Shown here one piece after another: positions 41,328-49,435 of a stretch of 64,000 nt of DNA. The notes below the pieces were generated by a model, which saw nothing but the letters and a program-made list of their open reading frames with translations, was not told the DNA's origin and made no database searches. Position numbers and translations under genes: made by a program. The DNA comes from Acrocarpospora macrocephala (GTDB lineage Bacteria; Actinomycetota; Actinomycetes; Streptosporangiales; Streptosporangiaceae). How positions within the stretch are numbered: the stretch's first letter is position 1; the number at the start of each line of letters is the position of its first letter. The stretch is from contig NZ_BLAE01000025.1 in assembly GCF_009687865.1 (NCBI RefSeq), positions 49,461-113,460 of the forward strand, read 5' to 3'.

Positions 41328-42898
41328 GGCGTGTAACCCGCGCGGAGTAGGCCGAAGGTGACGGCCTGCTCCAGGGCCTGCCAGGAGGCCTCGATGATGT
41401 TCTCGTCCACGCCCACGGTGGCCCACTCGGCGGTCTCGTCGCTGGAGGTGATCAGCACGCGGGTGATCGCGTCGGTGCCGTGGGTGCCCTCCAGGATGCG
41501 GACCTTGAAGTCGATCAGTTCGACCGCGGTCAGCTCGGGGTAGATGCCCTCGAGCGCCGTCCTGACCGCCCGGTCCAGGGCGTTGACCGGGCCGTTGCCC
41601 TCGCCGGTGGCGACGATGCGCTCGCCCTTGGCGTGCAGCTTGACGGTGGCCTCGGAGGCGACCTCGCCGGACGGGCGGCGTTCCACGATGACGCGCCACG
41701 ACTCGACCGCGAAGTGGCGGCGGCGCTCGCCGTGCACGCTGTCGCGCAGCAGCAGCTCGAAGGAGGCGTCGGCGGCCTCGAAGGTGTAGCCCCGGGACTC
41801 CATCTCCTTGACCCGGTCGACCAGCTCGCGCGACTGGTCGCCGGTCAGCTGGTAGCCCAGCTCGCGGCCCTTGAGCTCGACCGAGGCGCGCCCGGCCATG
41901 TCGGAGACGAGCATGCGCATGTCGTTGCCGACCTCGGCGGGGTCGATGTGCTGGTAGAGGTTGGGGTCCACCTTGATGGCGGAGGCGTGCAGCCCGGCCT
42001 TGTGGGCGAACGCCGACACGCCGACATACGGCTGGTGGGAGTTGGGGGTGACGTTGGTCACCTCGGTGATGGCGTGCGCGATCCTGGTCATGTCCCGCAG
42101 CGACTGCGGCGGCACCAGGTCGTAGCCGCGCTTGAGCTGGAGGTTGGCGACCACGGTGAACAGGTTGGCGTTGCCGGAGCGCTCGCCGTAGCCGTTGGCG
42201 CAGCCCTGCACGTGGGTGGCGCCGGCGCGGACGGCGGCGAGGGTGTTGGCGACCGCGCAGCCGGTGTCGTCGTGGCAGTGGATGCCGATCCTGGCCGAGG
42301 TCTGGGCCGCGTGGTGCACCACGTCGGCGAGCTCGTCGGGGAGCATGCCGCCGTTGGTGTCGCACAGCGCGATCACCGAGGCGCCCGCCTCGGCGGCGAC
42401 CCGGATGACCTCCAGCGCGTACGCCGGGTTGGACTTGTAGCCGTCGAAGAAGTGCTCAGCGTCCAGGAAAACCCGCTGGCCCTCCGCATGCAGGTGGGAG
42501 ACCGTGTCGCGGATCATCGCGAGGTTCTCCTCCAGGGTCGTGCGGAGGGCCAGTTCCACGTGCCGGTCGTGACTCTTGGCGACAAGAGTCACGATCGGCG
42601 CGCCGGATTCGCGCAGAGCGGCGACCAAGGGGTCGTCGGCCGCCTTCACCCCGGCCCGGCGGGTCGCGCCGAACGCGGTGAGCTGCGCGTGCTTCAGGTC
42701 GAGCTCGGTCTGAGCCCGCCGGAAGAATTCGGTGTCCTTGGGGTTGGCGCCCGGCCAGCCACCCTCGATGAAACCCACGCCGAGGCCGTCCAGGTGCCGC
42801 GCGATGACCAGCTTGTCGGCGACCGAGAGGTTCAGGCCTTCCTGCTGCGCGCCGTCGCGCAGGGTCGTGTCGTACACGTGGAAAGCGTCGTCAGCCAT
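41324..42898 (-). CDS. cimA: Citramalate synthase
   Basis: Condenses pyruvate and acetyl-CoA to (R)-citramalate, the threonine-independent entry to isoleucine; LeuCD and LeuB in this window complete the path to 2-oxobutyrate. 524 aa: N-terminal DRE-TIM barrel (VYDTTLRDGAQQEGLNLS, HCHDDTGCAVAN, CANGYGERSGNANL) and a C-terminal LeuA-type allosteric domain. ATG 42898 with AAAGGAG upstream. The 5' region contains a leader peptide, competing hairpins and a terminator, so it is likely controlled by attenuation as well as by an NdgR-type box. Confidence 0.95.
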   Translation of the reverse strand: MADDAFHVYDTTLRDGAQQEGLNLSVADKLVIARHLDGLGVGFIEGGWPGANPKDTEFFRRAQTELDLKHAQLTAFGATRRAGVKAADDPLVAALRESGAPIVTLVAKSHDRHVELALRTTLEENLAMIRDTVSHLHAEGQRVFLDAEHFFDGYKSNPAYALEVIRVAAEAGASVIALCDTNGGMLPDELADVVHHAAQTSARIGIHCHDDTGCAVANTLAAVRAGATHVQGCANGYGERSGNANLFTVVANLQLKRGYDLVPPQSLRDMTRIAHAITEVTNVTPNSHQPYVGVSAFAHKAGLHASAIKVDPNLYQHIDPAEVGNDMRMLVSDMAGRASVELKGRELGYQLTGDQSRELVDRVKEMESRGYTFEAADASFELLLRDSVHGERRRHFAVESWRVIVERRPSGEVASEATVKLHAKGERIVATGEGNGPVNALDRAVRTALEGIYPELTAVELIDFKVRILEGTHGTDAITRVLITSSDETAEWATVGVDENIIEASWQALEQAVTFGLLRAGYTP

Positions 42899-42945
42899 TG
42901 GGATCCGTCTCCTTTGGGAGGTCCTGCCAGCATGCCCCGTCAAAC

Positions 42946-42985
42946 AAAAAGACCCCTCACGGGCGTGAGAGGTCTGCGCGCTGGC
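42946..42985 (-). terminator. Attenuator terminator in the cimA leader
   Basis: GACC-C-CTCAC / GTGAG-A-GGTC stem (42951-42974) followed on the minus strand by TTTTTGTTTG, lying between the leader peptide and cimA. GCGCGCTGGC (42976-42985) next to it pairs perfectly with GCCAGCGCGC (43000-43009) over the last codons and stop of the leader peptide. Together they form the usual attenuator pair. Confidence 0.88.
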
Positions 42986-42996
42986 GGTGTCCTGAG

Positions 42997-43038
42997 TCAG
43001 CCAGCGCGCCTGCCGATAATGAGCAGACGGTAAGTCAT
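42997..43038 (-). CDS. cimA leader peptide MTYRLLIIGRRAG
   Basis: A 13-residue open frame with CCGGAG 4 bases before the ATG. Its control codons are Leu-Leu-Ile-Ile, matching the end products of the cimA route. The stop codon lies at the edge of a perfect 10-bp hairpin. Ribosome stalling on scarce Leu-tRNA or Ile-tRNA would open the alternative fold and let transcription pass the downstream terminator. Inferred from structure, as in known branched-chain attenuators. Confidence 0.85.
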   Translation of the reverse strand: MTYRLLIIGRRAG

Positions 43039-43082
43039 GGTGCTCCGGAGTCTGCCATACGACTCGCGATATGGCACATTGA

Positions 43083-43097
43083 TCTCAGGATGCGAGA
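43083..43097. promoter_or_regulatory. NdgR-type box upstream of cimA
   Basis: TCTCAGGATGCGAGA, the TCTC-N7-GAGA palindrome also seen at leuC/ndgR, leuB and the 43-aa gene. It lies about 45 bp upstream of the cimA leader peptide and 26 bp from the divergent O-methyltransferase start, so either gene may respond. Confidence 0.7.
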
Positions 43098-43122
43098 CGC
43101 GCACATGATCTAGGGTGGGCGT

Positions 43123-43773
43123 ATGAAGGCGTCTTACCAGGATCCGTCGGTGCCCGCCTACGTGGCCGCGCACGCCACCCAGCCCGATCAGACGCTGCGC
43201 GAGCTGGCCGTGGAGACGGCCGCGCTGACCGGCGGGAACGCGGAGATGCAGATCAGCCCGGAGCAGGGCACGCTGCTGACCATGCTGGTGCAGCTGACCG
43301 GGGCGAAGCTGGCGGTCGAGGTGGGGACGTTCACCGGGTACTCGTCGATCTGCATCGCGCGGGGTCTGGTGCCGGGCGGCAAGCTGATCGCCTGTGACGT
43401 GAGCGAGGAGTGGACGGCGGTGGCCCGGCGCTACTGGGAGAAGGCCGGGCTCACCGATCGCATCGAGCTGCGGCTCGGCCCGGCGCAGCAGACGCTGGAG
43501 GCGATGCCGGAGGACGAGCCGATCGACTTCGCCTTTATCGATGCCGACAAACCCGGATATGCCGGGTATTACCACGAGCTGGTGGACCGGCTCGCGCCCG
43601 GTGGGCTGATCTGCGCGGACAACACCCTGCAGGGCGGGCGGATCGCTCACGCGCGGGCGGGCGGGAACGTGCCCGCCATGCGCGCCTTCAACGACCTGGT
43701 CACCGCCGACCCGCAGGTCGACTCCGTGCTGCTCCCGATCGCGGACGGGCTGACGCTGATCCGCAAGCATTGA
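43123..43773 (+). CDS. Class I SAM-dependent O-methyltransferase (CCoAOMT-like)
   Basis: 216 aa. SAM-binding motif VEVGTFTGYSSICIARGL, then CDVSEEWTAVARRYWEKAGL, FAFIDADKPGYAGYYHELV with the metal-binding Asp, and ADNTLQGGRIA with the Asp-Asn pair of cation-dependent catechol/caffeoyl-CoA methyltransferases. It therefore probably methylates a catechol or hydroxylated natural product with a divalent metal. Divergent from cimA with an NdgR-type box in between, but no metabolic link is obvious. Confidence 0.93.
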   Translation: MKASYQDPSVPAYVAAHATQPDQTLRELAVETAALTGGNAEMQISPEQGTLLTMLVQLTGAKLAVEVGTFTGYSSICIARGLVPGGKLIACDVSEEWTAVARRYWEKAGLTDRIELRLGPAQQTLEAMPEDEPIDFAFIDADKPGYAGYYHELVDRLAPGGLICADNTLQGGRIAHARAGGNVPAMRAFNDLVTADPQVDSVLLPIADGLTLIRKH

Positions 43774-43791
43774 GGGTTATTTACTGAAATA

Positions 43792-44883
43792 TCAGCAGAT
43801 CTTGTGGACCCAGCCGTGGTTGTCGGGGCGGGTGCCGTACTGGATGCCCATCAGTTCCTCGCGGATCTTCAGCGTGACCGGGCCGGGATTGCCATCGCCG
43901 ACCGTCCACTCGCGGTCGGCACCCTTCACCGAGCCGACCGGGGTGACCACGGCGGCGGTGCCGCAGGCGAAGACCTCGGTGAGCTCGCCGGAGGCGCAGC
44001 CCTGCTGCCACTCCTCGATCGAGATCTTGCCCTCCGCGACGGTGAGCCCGAGCTCGGCGGCGAAGGTGAGGATCGAGTCGCGGGTGATGCCCGGCAGCAG
44101 GGTGCCGGTCAGCTCGGGGGTGAGCAGGCGGTCGCCGTAGACGAAGAACAGGTTCATCCCGCCCATCTCCTCCACGAACCTGTGCTCGTACGCGTCCAGC
44201 CAGACCACCTGGTCACAGCCCTGCTCGACGGCCTGCCGCTGCGCCACGAACGCCGCCGCGTAGTTGCCGCCGCACTTGGCGAACCCGGTCCCGCCGGGCG
44301 CGGCCCGGGTGTATTCGGTGGACAGCCACACCTTGACCGGCTTGACCCCACCCGCGAAGTACGACGCCGCCGGCGAGGCGATCGCCATGTACCGGTAGGT
44401 CTTGGACGGGTAGTTCACGCCAAGCCCGACCTGCGTGGCGACCATGAACGGCCGCAGGTAGAGGCTGTGCCCCTCGGTGGTCGGCACCCAGTCCCGATCG
44501 GTCTGCACGAGGAGTTCGAGCGACTCCACGAACGTGTCCTCGGGCAGCTCCGGCATGGCCATGCGCGCGGCCGACCGGTTGAACCGGGCCGCGTTGGCGA
44601 ACGGCCGGAACGCGACGATCGCCCCGTTCGCCTGCCGATACGCCTTGAGCCCCTCGAACAGCTCCTGGGCATAGTGGAACACCGAGGTCGCCGGGTCGAG
44701 CACCAGCGGCCCGTACGGCTCGACGCGGGCGTCGTGCCAGCCCTGGCCCTCGGTGAAGTCGATCGACACCATGTGGTCGGTGAAGATCTGCCCGAAGCCC
44801 GGGTTCGCCAGAATCCGCTCGCGCTCGTCCCGCCCACGGGCGTTCGGATTGCGCTGCAGGTCGAAGCTGAGCTGGGTGATCAT
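43792..44883 (-). CDS. ilvE: Branched-chain amino acid aminotransferase
   Basis: Last step of Leu, Ile and Val synthesis. Fold-type IV PLP enzyme, 363 aa: [18 protein letters not shown], the PLP lysine in [17 protein letters not shown], and [16 protein letters not shown], then the phosphate-binding [18 protein letters not shown] 44883 with AAGGAACCTCGCC upstream (AGAGAGAAGGAA). It lies downstream of leuB on the same strand, but a strong terminator separates the two, so it has at least partly independent transcription. Confidence 0.97.
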   Translation of the reverse strand: MITQLSFDLQRNPNARGRDERERILANPGFGQIFTDHMVSIDFTEGQGWHDARVEPYGPLVLDPATSVFHYAQELFEGLKAYRQANGAIVAFRPFANAARFNRSAARMAMPELPEDTFVESLELLVQTDRDWVPTTEGHSLYLRPFMVATQVGLGVNYPSKTYRYMAIASPAASYFAGGVKPVKVWLSTEYTRAAPGGTGFAKCGGNYAAAFVAQRQAVEQGCDQVVWLDAYEHRFVEEMGGMNLFFVYGDRLLTPELTGTLLPGITRDSILTFAAELGLTVAEGKISIEEWQQGCASGELTEVFACGTAAVVTPVGSVKGADREWTVGDGNPGPVTLKIREELMGIQYGTRPDNHGWVHKIC

Positions 44884-44940
44884 GGCGAGGTTCCTTCTCT
44901 CTACTCTGCTAATGGAAACTTAGGGCATTTCGCGGGGAAC

Positions 44941-44980
44941 AAAAAAGCGCACGGCGGCCCTTTGCGGGCCACCATGCGCT
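44941..44980 (-). terminator. Terminator after leuB
   Basis: AGCGCAcGGcGGCCC, loop TTTGC, GGGCCaCCaTGCGCT: a 15-position stem with three mismatches (lower case), followed on the minus strand by TTTTTT. It lies 20 bp after the leuB stop and 57 bp before ilvE. Confidence 0.92.
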
Positions 44981-44999
44981 CAGGTGTGTGTGGCCGGCG

Positions 45000-46046
45000 T
45001 CAGCCGGCTACTCGGGCGGCGATGTCGTCGCCGATCTCGCGGGTCCGGCGGGCCACCCACGCGCCCTGCCGTTCGACCAGGTCGTCGGCGACGGCCTGCT
45101 CGACCCGGGCCGAAGCCTCGGCGAAACCGAGGTGATCCAGCAGCATCGCGACGGACAGGATCGTGGCCGTCGGGTCGGCCTTGTGCTGGCCCGCGATGTC
45201 GGGGGCGGAGCCGTGCACCGGCTCGAACATGCTGGGCGCGGTCCGGTCCGGGTTGACGTTGCCGCTCGCGGCTAGGCCGATGCCGCCCGCGATGGCGGCG
45301 CCGATGTCGGTGATGATGTCGCCGAACAGGTTGTCGGTGACGATCACGTCGAACCGCTGCGGCTGCGAGACGAAGAACATCGAGGCCGCGTCGACGTGGC
45401 AGTAGTCGGTGGCGACCTGGGGGAACTCCTCGGCAACGCGGTTGACCGTGCGCTGCCAGAGGTCACCGGCGAAGGTGAGCACGTTGGTCTTGTGGACCAG
45501 GGTGAGCTTGCGCCGCTCCCGGCTCGCGGCCTTGGCGAAGGCATACCGCACGACGCGCTCGACGCCATACGCGGTGTTCACGGAGTCCTGGGTGGCGATC
45601 TCCTGCGGGGTGCCCTTGCGGAGCACGCCGCCCGCGCCCGCGTAGGGGCCCTCGGTGCCCTCACGGACGACGATCATGTCGATGTCGCCGGGCAGCACCT
45701 TGCCGAGCGGGGTCTCCACGCCGGGGAACAGCTTGACCGGGCGCAGGTTGACGTAGTGGTCGAGCTGGAACCGCAGCTTCAGCAGCAGGTCGCGCTCCAG
45801 CACGCCGGGCGGCACGCTCGGATCGCCGACCGCGCCGAGCAGGATCGCGTCGAAGCCGCGCAGCTCGTCGAGGACCGGGTCGGGCAGCGTCTCGCCGGTC
45901 GCGTGGTAGCGCTTGGCGCCGAGATCATACTGCGTCGGCTCGACCTTCACCCCGGCCGCGTCCAGGACCTTCAGTCCCTCGGTCACGACCTCGATGCCGA
46001 TCCCGTCGCCGGGGATCACCGCCAGCCGGATGTTGCTCGAATCCAT
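45000..46046 (-). CDS. leuB: 3-isopropylmalate dehydrogenase
   Basis: NAD-dependent oxidative decarboxylation in leucine synthesis (and of methylmalate in the citramalate route). 348 aa: [28 protein letters not shown], the VHKTNVL segment with the catalytic Lys region, and [53 protein letters not shown] at 46046. A TCTC-N7-GAGA box lies 21 bp upstream of the start, consistent with NdgR/LtbR control known for leuB in other actinobacteria. Confidence 0.97.
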   Translation of the reverse strand: MDSSNIRLAVIPGDGIGIEVVTEGLKVLDAAGVKVEPTQYDLGAKRYHATGETLPDPVLDELRGFDAILLGAVGDPSVPPGVLERDLLLKLRFQLDHYVNLRPVKLFPGVETPLGKVLPGDIDMIVVREGTEGPYAGAGGVLRKGTPQEIATQDSVNTAYGVERVVRYAFAKAASRERRKLTLVHKTNVLTFAGDLWQRTVNRVAEEFPQVATDYCHVDAASMFFVSQPQRFDVIVTDNLFGDIITDIGAAIAGGIGLAASGNVNPDRTAPSMFEPVHGSAPDIAGQHKADPTATILSVAMLLDHLGFAEASARVEQAVADDLVERQGAWVARRTREIGDDIAARVAG

Positions 46047-46066
46047 GCGCGTACCCTACTAGTCCA

Positions 46067-46081
46067 TCTCGTAGATCGAGA
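46067..46081. promoter_or_regulatory. NdgR-type box upstream of leuB
   Basis: TCTCGTAGATCGAGA, an exact TCTC-N7-GAGA match flanked by CA and AC as at leuC. A further TCTCATCATC half-site follows at 46087. Located between the end of the ROK gene and leuB. Confidence 0.75.
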
Positions 46082-46091
46082 ACCTATCTCA

Positions 46092-47282
46092 TCATCCGGG
46101 CGTGACCGTGCGCTCGAACACATAGTCCCTGGCCGCGGCCAGGCCGACGGCGAGCGCGCCGAGCAGCACGGCGTCCTGGCCGATCGAGGAGACCTCGATC
46201 CGCGGTGGCCGTAAGGCCACCAGCGCCTCCAGGCGTTCGGCCACCCGGCCGGCCAGCAGGTCGCCCGCCTGGGCGCCGATGCCGCCGCCGAGCACGACCA
46301 GTTCGGGGTCGAGCACGGCGGTCACCCCGGCCAGCGCGTGCGCGATGTGGTCGATCTCGGCGTCCAGCACCCGGGCCGCCAGCGGATCCCCGGCTCTGGC
46401 CGCGTCGAACACATCCTTGGCGGTGGCGCTGTCCAGGCCGAGCCGCCGGGCCAGCGCCACCACGCCGTCGGCGGAGGCCACCGACTCGAACATGCCGCGC
46501 CCCGGGTTGACGCGCGGGTCGCCCTCCCCCACCGGCAGGTACGAGATCTCCCCCGCCGCGCCCCGGGAGCCGCGATAGAGCTTGCCGTCGATGACGACGC
46601 CCATGCCGATCCCGGTGCCGATGGAGACGAAGACGAAATGCGAGACGCCCTGCCCCAGGCCGTACGCCCCCTCGCCGACGGCGGCCAGGTCCACGTCGTT
46701 CTCCAGCACGTACGGCGCGGCGACCACCTCGGCGAGCCGGTCTACCACGCCGGGCAGCTCCCAGCCGGGCAGGTTGGGGGCCAGCAGCAGCGCGCCGGTC
46801 TCCTTGTCGTGGATGCCGGGCGTGCCGAACACCGACAGCGTGATGTCCTCGGCGGCCAGCCCGGCGTCGGCCAGCAGCGCGGCAGCGATCTCGGTGAGCT
46901 GTGCGAGCAGCGCGTGCGGGGTCTCGGCCCTGGACGGTTCATCCCGCCGGGCCACGATGTCGCCGATCAGGTCGGCCAGGGCCAGCCGGACGTAGTTGCG
47001 CCCGACGTCGATCGCGAGCACCCATCCGGCCTGCGGGCGGATCTCGTACAGCAGGGCGGCGCGGCCCGCGTTGCCGGTGCGCAAACCCACCGCGCGGACC
47101 AGTTTGGCGCGCTCCAAATCTGCGAGAGCCACCGAGATCGTCGGTTTGGACAGGCCGGTGGCCTGGGCAAGCTCAGGCCGGGAGACCCGCCCCATCCGGA
47201 AGATCTCGCCGAAGACCGCCCGCTCGTTCATCACCCGGAGCAGGCTCGTCGTGTTCGCGGTCACGCCGCCGATGCTCACCAC
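46092..47282 (-). CDS. ROK-family transcriptional regulator
   Basis: 396 aa. N-terminal winged helix (AVFGEIFRMGRVSRPELAQA, TGLSKPTISVALADLERAKL) followed by an ROK sugar-kinase fold (AIDVGRNYVRLALAD, TPGIHDKETGALLLAPNLPG, VSIGTGIGMGVVIDGKLYRG). The zinc-binding CxCGxxGCxE motif of ROK kinases is missing; the segment reads GDPRVNPGRGMFESVAS, with no cysteines. So it is a repressor of the NagC/XylR type rather than a kinase, but one that has lost the structural zinc. GTG start. It precedes leuB on the same strand by 45 bp. Confidence 0.93.
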   Translation of the reverse strand: MVSIGGVTANTTSLLRVMNERAVFGEIFRMGRVSRPELAQATGLSKPTISVALADLERAKLVRAVGLRTGNAGRAALLYEIRPQAGWVLAIDVGRNYVRLALADLIGDIVARRDEPSRAETPHALLAQLTEIAAALLADAGLAAEDITLSVFGTPGIHDKETGALLLAPNLPGWELPGVVDRLAEVVAAPYVLENDVDLAAVGEGAYGLGQGVSHFVFVSIGTGIGMGVVIDGKLYRGSRGAAGEISYLPVGEGDPRVNPGRGMFESVASADGVVALARRLGLDSATAKDVFDAARAGDPLAARVLDAEIDHIAHALAGVTAVLDPELVVLGGGIGAQAGDLLAGRVAERLEALVALRPPRIEVSSIGQDAVLLGALAVGLAAARDYVFERTVTPG

Positions 47283-47347
47283 ATCCCAAGGTTGGCATAT
47301 TCCCCCAACAACGCGAGGGTGCAGTTGATCACGGCGGGGCAGCGGTT

Positions 47348-47479
47348 CTAGCGCTGCGGGGAGCCGCCGTTGTCGCGGCGGTCGAGAGCCGTCTGGAGCG
47401 CGTCCGCGGCTTCGTCCTGGCGCTCGTCGATCGGGTGGTTGTGCCCTGGACGGTTGTTCCAGGGATACATGTCATACAT
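47348..47479 (-). CDS. Undescribed 43-aa protein between ROK and serA genes
   Basis: The protein reads MYDMYPWNNRPGHNHPIDER followed by QDEAADALQTALDRRDNGGS and PQR. The first half is aromatic and His/Pro/Asn-rich (MYPWNNRPGHNHP), the second a short charged helix. AGGAGG lies 6 bases before the ATG, an ideal ribosome site, but it is enclosed in an 11-bp hairpin that ends one base from the ATG. A perfect TCTC-N7-GAGA palindrome sits about 65 bp upstream, in the gap after serA. No membrane segment or cysteine. I do not recognise it; the expression signals argue that it is real and tied to amino-acid control. Confidence 0.75.
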   Translation of the reverse strand: MYDMYPWNNRPGHNHPIDERQDEAADALQTALDRRDNGGSPQR

Positions 47480-47509
47480 GGCAGACCTCCTATCTTGCGG
47501 AGGTCTGCC
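47480..47509 (-). promoter_or_regulatory. Hairpin enclosing the ribosome-binding site of the 43-aa gene
   Basis: GGCAGACCTCC, loop of 8, GGAGGTCTGCC: a perfect 11-bp stem. On the transcript the 3' arm contains AGGAGG and ends at the base before AUG, so the folded form would block ribosome entry. This is the layout of translational switches and RNA thermometers. Confidence 0.8.
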
Positions 47510-47541
47510 AGAATACCGCAGCCATCTCAGTGGACGACCGT

Positions 47542-47562
47542 GCATCTCACCATATGAGATGC
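47542..47562. promoter_or_regulatory. NdgR-type box upstream of the 43-aa gene
   Basis: GCATCTCA-CCATA-TGAGATGC, the most symmetric copy in the window of the TCTC-N7-GAGA palindrome (TCTC at 47545, GAGA ending 47559). It lies 3 bp from the serA stop and about 63 bp from the start of the 43-aa gene. Confidence 0.75.
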
Positions 47563-47564
47563 GG

Positions 47565-49154
47565 TCAGTCCTCCAGATCCACCGTGCGCCCGCTGTCGGC
47601 GCCGATCTCGGCGCCGATCTGGTCCACCACGTCGGCCGGGATGGCCGAGTCCACGGTCAGCGCGATCAGCGCCTTGCCGCCCTTCTCGCCCCGGGCCACC
47701 TGCATGGAGGCGATGTTGACCCGGTGCTCGCCGAGCAGCCGCCCGACGATCCCGACGATCCCCGGCCGGTCGGTGTAGGTGAAGAAGGCCAGGTGGTCGG
47801 TGGGCTCGATCTCCATGGTGAAGCCGTTGACCTCGACCAGCTTCATGATCTGCCGCGGGCCGGACAGCGTGCCGGACACCGAGACGGTCCGCCCGTCGGC
47901 CAGCACGCCGCGCACGGTGATCAGGTTCCGCCAGTCCGGGCTGTCCGCGCTGGTCACCAGCTCGACCACGACGCCCCGGTCCTTGGCCAGCAGCGGCGCG
48001 TTCACGTAGGTCACCGCGTCGGTGACCACGTCGGTGAAGACGCCCTTGAGCGCGGCCAGCTCCAGCACCCGCACGTCCTGGGAGGCGATCTCGCCGCGCA
48101 CCTCGACGTCCAGGCGGGTGGCGACCTCCCCGGCCAGCGCGGTGAAGATCCGGCCGAGCCGCTCGGTCAGCGGCAGGCCCGGCTTGACGTCCTCGGCCAC
48201 CGCGCCGCCCTGCACGTTCACCGCGTCCGGCACGAACTCCCCGGCCAGGGCCAGCTTGACGCTGCGGGCCACCTGGGTGCCCGCCTTCTCCTGGGCCTCG
48301 TGGGTGGAGGCGCCCAGGTGCGGGGTGACGACGACCTGGTCCAGCTCGAACAGCGGGCTGTCGGTGACCGGCTCCTTCGGGAACACGTCGATGCCGGCCC
48401 CGGCGACCCGGCCCTCCTTGATCGCGGAGTAGAGCGCGTTCTCGTCGATGATGCCGCCGCGGGCCACGTTGATCAGCCGCACGTTCGGCTTGACCTGGTG
48501 CATCTCGCGGTCGCCGATGAGACCGATGGTCTCCTTGGACTTGGGCAGGTGCACGGTGATGAAGTCGGCCTGCTGCAGCACCTCCTCCAGCGAGACCAGG
48601 CGCACCCCCATCGCCGCCGCCCTGGCGGGCTGCAGATACGGGTCGTACGCGATGATCTCCACCCCGAACGGCTGCAGGCGCTGCGCGACCAGCTGGCCGA
48701 TCTTGCCGAGGCCGAGGATGCCGACGACTTTCTCGTCCAGCTCCACGCCGGTGTATTTGGAACGTTTCCATTCGCCGTTCTTGAGCGCGCCGTGCGCCTG
48801 GGCGACGTTCCGCGCCGAGGCCAGGATCAGCGCGATCGTGTGCTCGGCGGCGCTGGTGATGTTGGAGGTCGGCGCGTTCACGACCATGACGCCGGCCTTG
48901 GTGGCGGCCTCGACGTCCACGTTGTCGAGACCGACGCCGGCCCGCGCGACCACGCGCAGCTTGGGCGCGTTCGCGATGGCCTCCGCGTCCACCTGGGTGG
49001 CACTGCGGACGATCAGAGCGTCCACGTCGGCGAGCGCGGGGAGGAACTGGGACCGGTCGGCTCCGTCGGTGTGGCGGACCTCGAAGTCCGCGCCGAGCAC
49101 GGCCAGACCGGCGTCGGACAGCTCCTCTGCGACCAGGACGACTGGCTTGTTCAC
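47565..49154 (-). CDS. serA: D-3-phosphoglycerate dehydrogenase
   Basis: First committed step of serine synthesis. 529 aa, the long actinobacterial form: substrate domain, NAD domain (VGILGLGKIGQLVAQRL), LINVARGGIIDE, VVVTPHLGASTHEAQ with the catalytic His, an intervening ASB domain, and a C-terminal ACT domain (FFTYTDRPGIVGIVGRLLGE) for serine feedback. GTG start at 49154. The stop is followed closely by the box and hairpin of the 43-aa gene. An inverted repeat GACTCGG/CCGAGTC lies in its leader (49205-49224). Confidence 0.97.
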   Translation of the reverse strand: MNKPVVLVAEELSDAGLAVLGADFEVRHTDGADRSQFLPALADVDALIVRSATQVDAEAIANAPKLRVVARAGVGLDNVDVEAATKAGVMVVNAPTSNITSAAEHTIALILASARNVAQAHGALKNGEWKRSKYTGVELDEKVVGILGLGKIGQLVAQRLQPFGVEIIAYDPYLQPARAAAMGVRLVSLEEVLQQADFITVHLPKSKETIGLIGDREMHQVKPNVRLINVARGGIIDENALYSAIKEGRVAGAGIDVFPKEPVTDSPLFELDQVVVTPHLGASTHEAQEKAGTQVARSVKLALAGEFVPDAVNVQGGAVAEDVKPGLPLTERLGRIFTALAGEVATRLDVEVRGEIASQDVRVLELAALKGVFTDVVTDAVTYVNAPLLAKDRGVVVELVTSADSPDWRNLITVRGVLADGRTVSVSGTLSGPRQIMKLVEVNGFTMEIEPTDHLAFFTYTDRPGIVGIVGRLLGEHRVNIASMQVARGEKGGKALIALTVDSAIPADVVDQIGAEIGADSGRTVDLED

Positions 49155-49204
49155 TGATTTTGTCCTTCGAGATTTATGGGCGCGATCAGCGCGGGTTTTG
49201 CCGG

Positions 49205-49224
49205 GACTCGGACGGCCCCGAGTC
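49205..49224 (-). other. Small hairpin in the serA upstream region
   Basis: GACTCGG, loop ACGGCC, CCGAGTC, about 50 bp upstream of serA. Further on, CCATACGAG (about 49259) and CTCGCGTATGG (about 49302) form a spaced inverted repeat. No leader peptide of amino-acid-control type is visible. The 280-bp region 49155-49435 holds no gene that I see. Confidence 0.55.
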
Positions 49225-49435
49225 TATCCGCGCGGGTGAAAGGCCCTGTGGAGGATCCGCCATACGAGACAACTGTTACGCAGGGGATTCGTGAGACTCC
49301 CTCGCGTATGGGGCAAACGACCGGCATACCCAGATTGGACCGTGCCCATCCACACAGCCTCCAGCTTGGTATTGATCGCACCCTTTCTTGGCGATTAGCC
49401 TGCTAAACCGTGGTTCGGTACCTATGGTTTTGTAT

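Noticed and set aside
43792-45000. Leader peptide before ilvE
   Set aside because: The hairpin there is the leuB terminator; no short frame with branched-chain codons precedes it.
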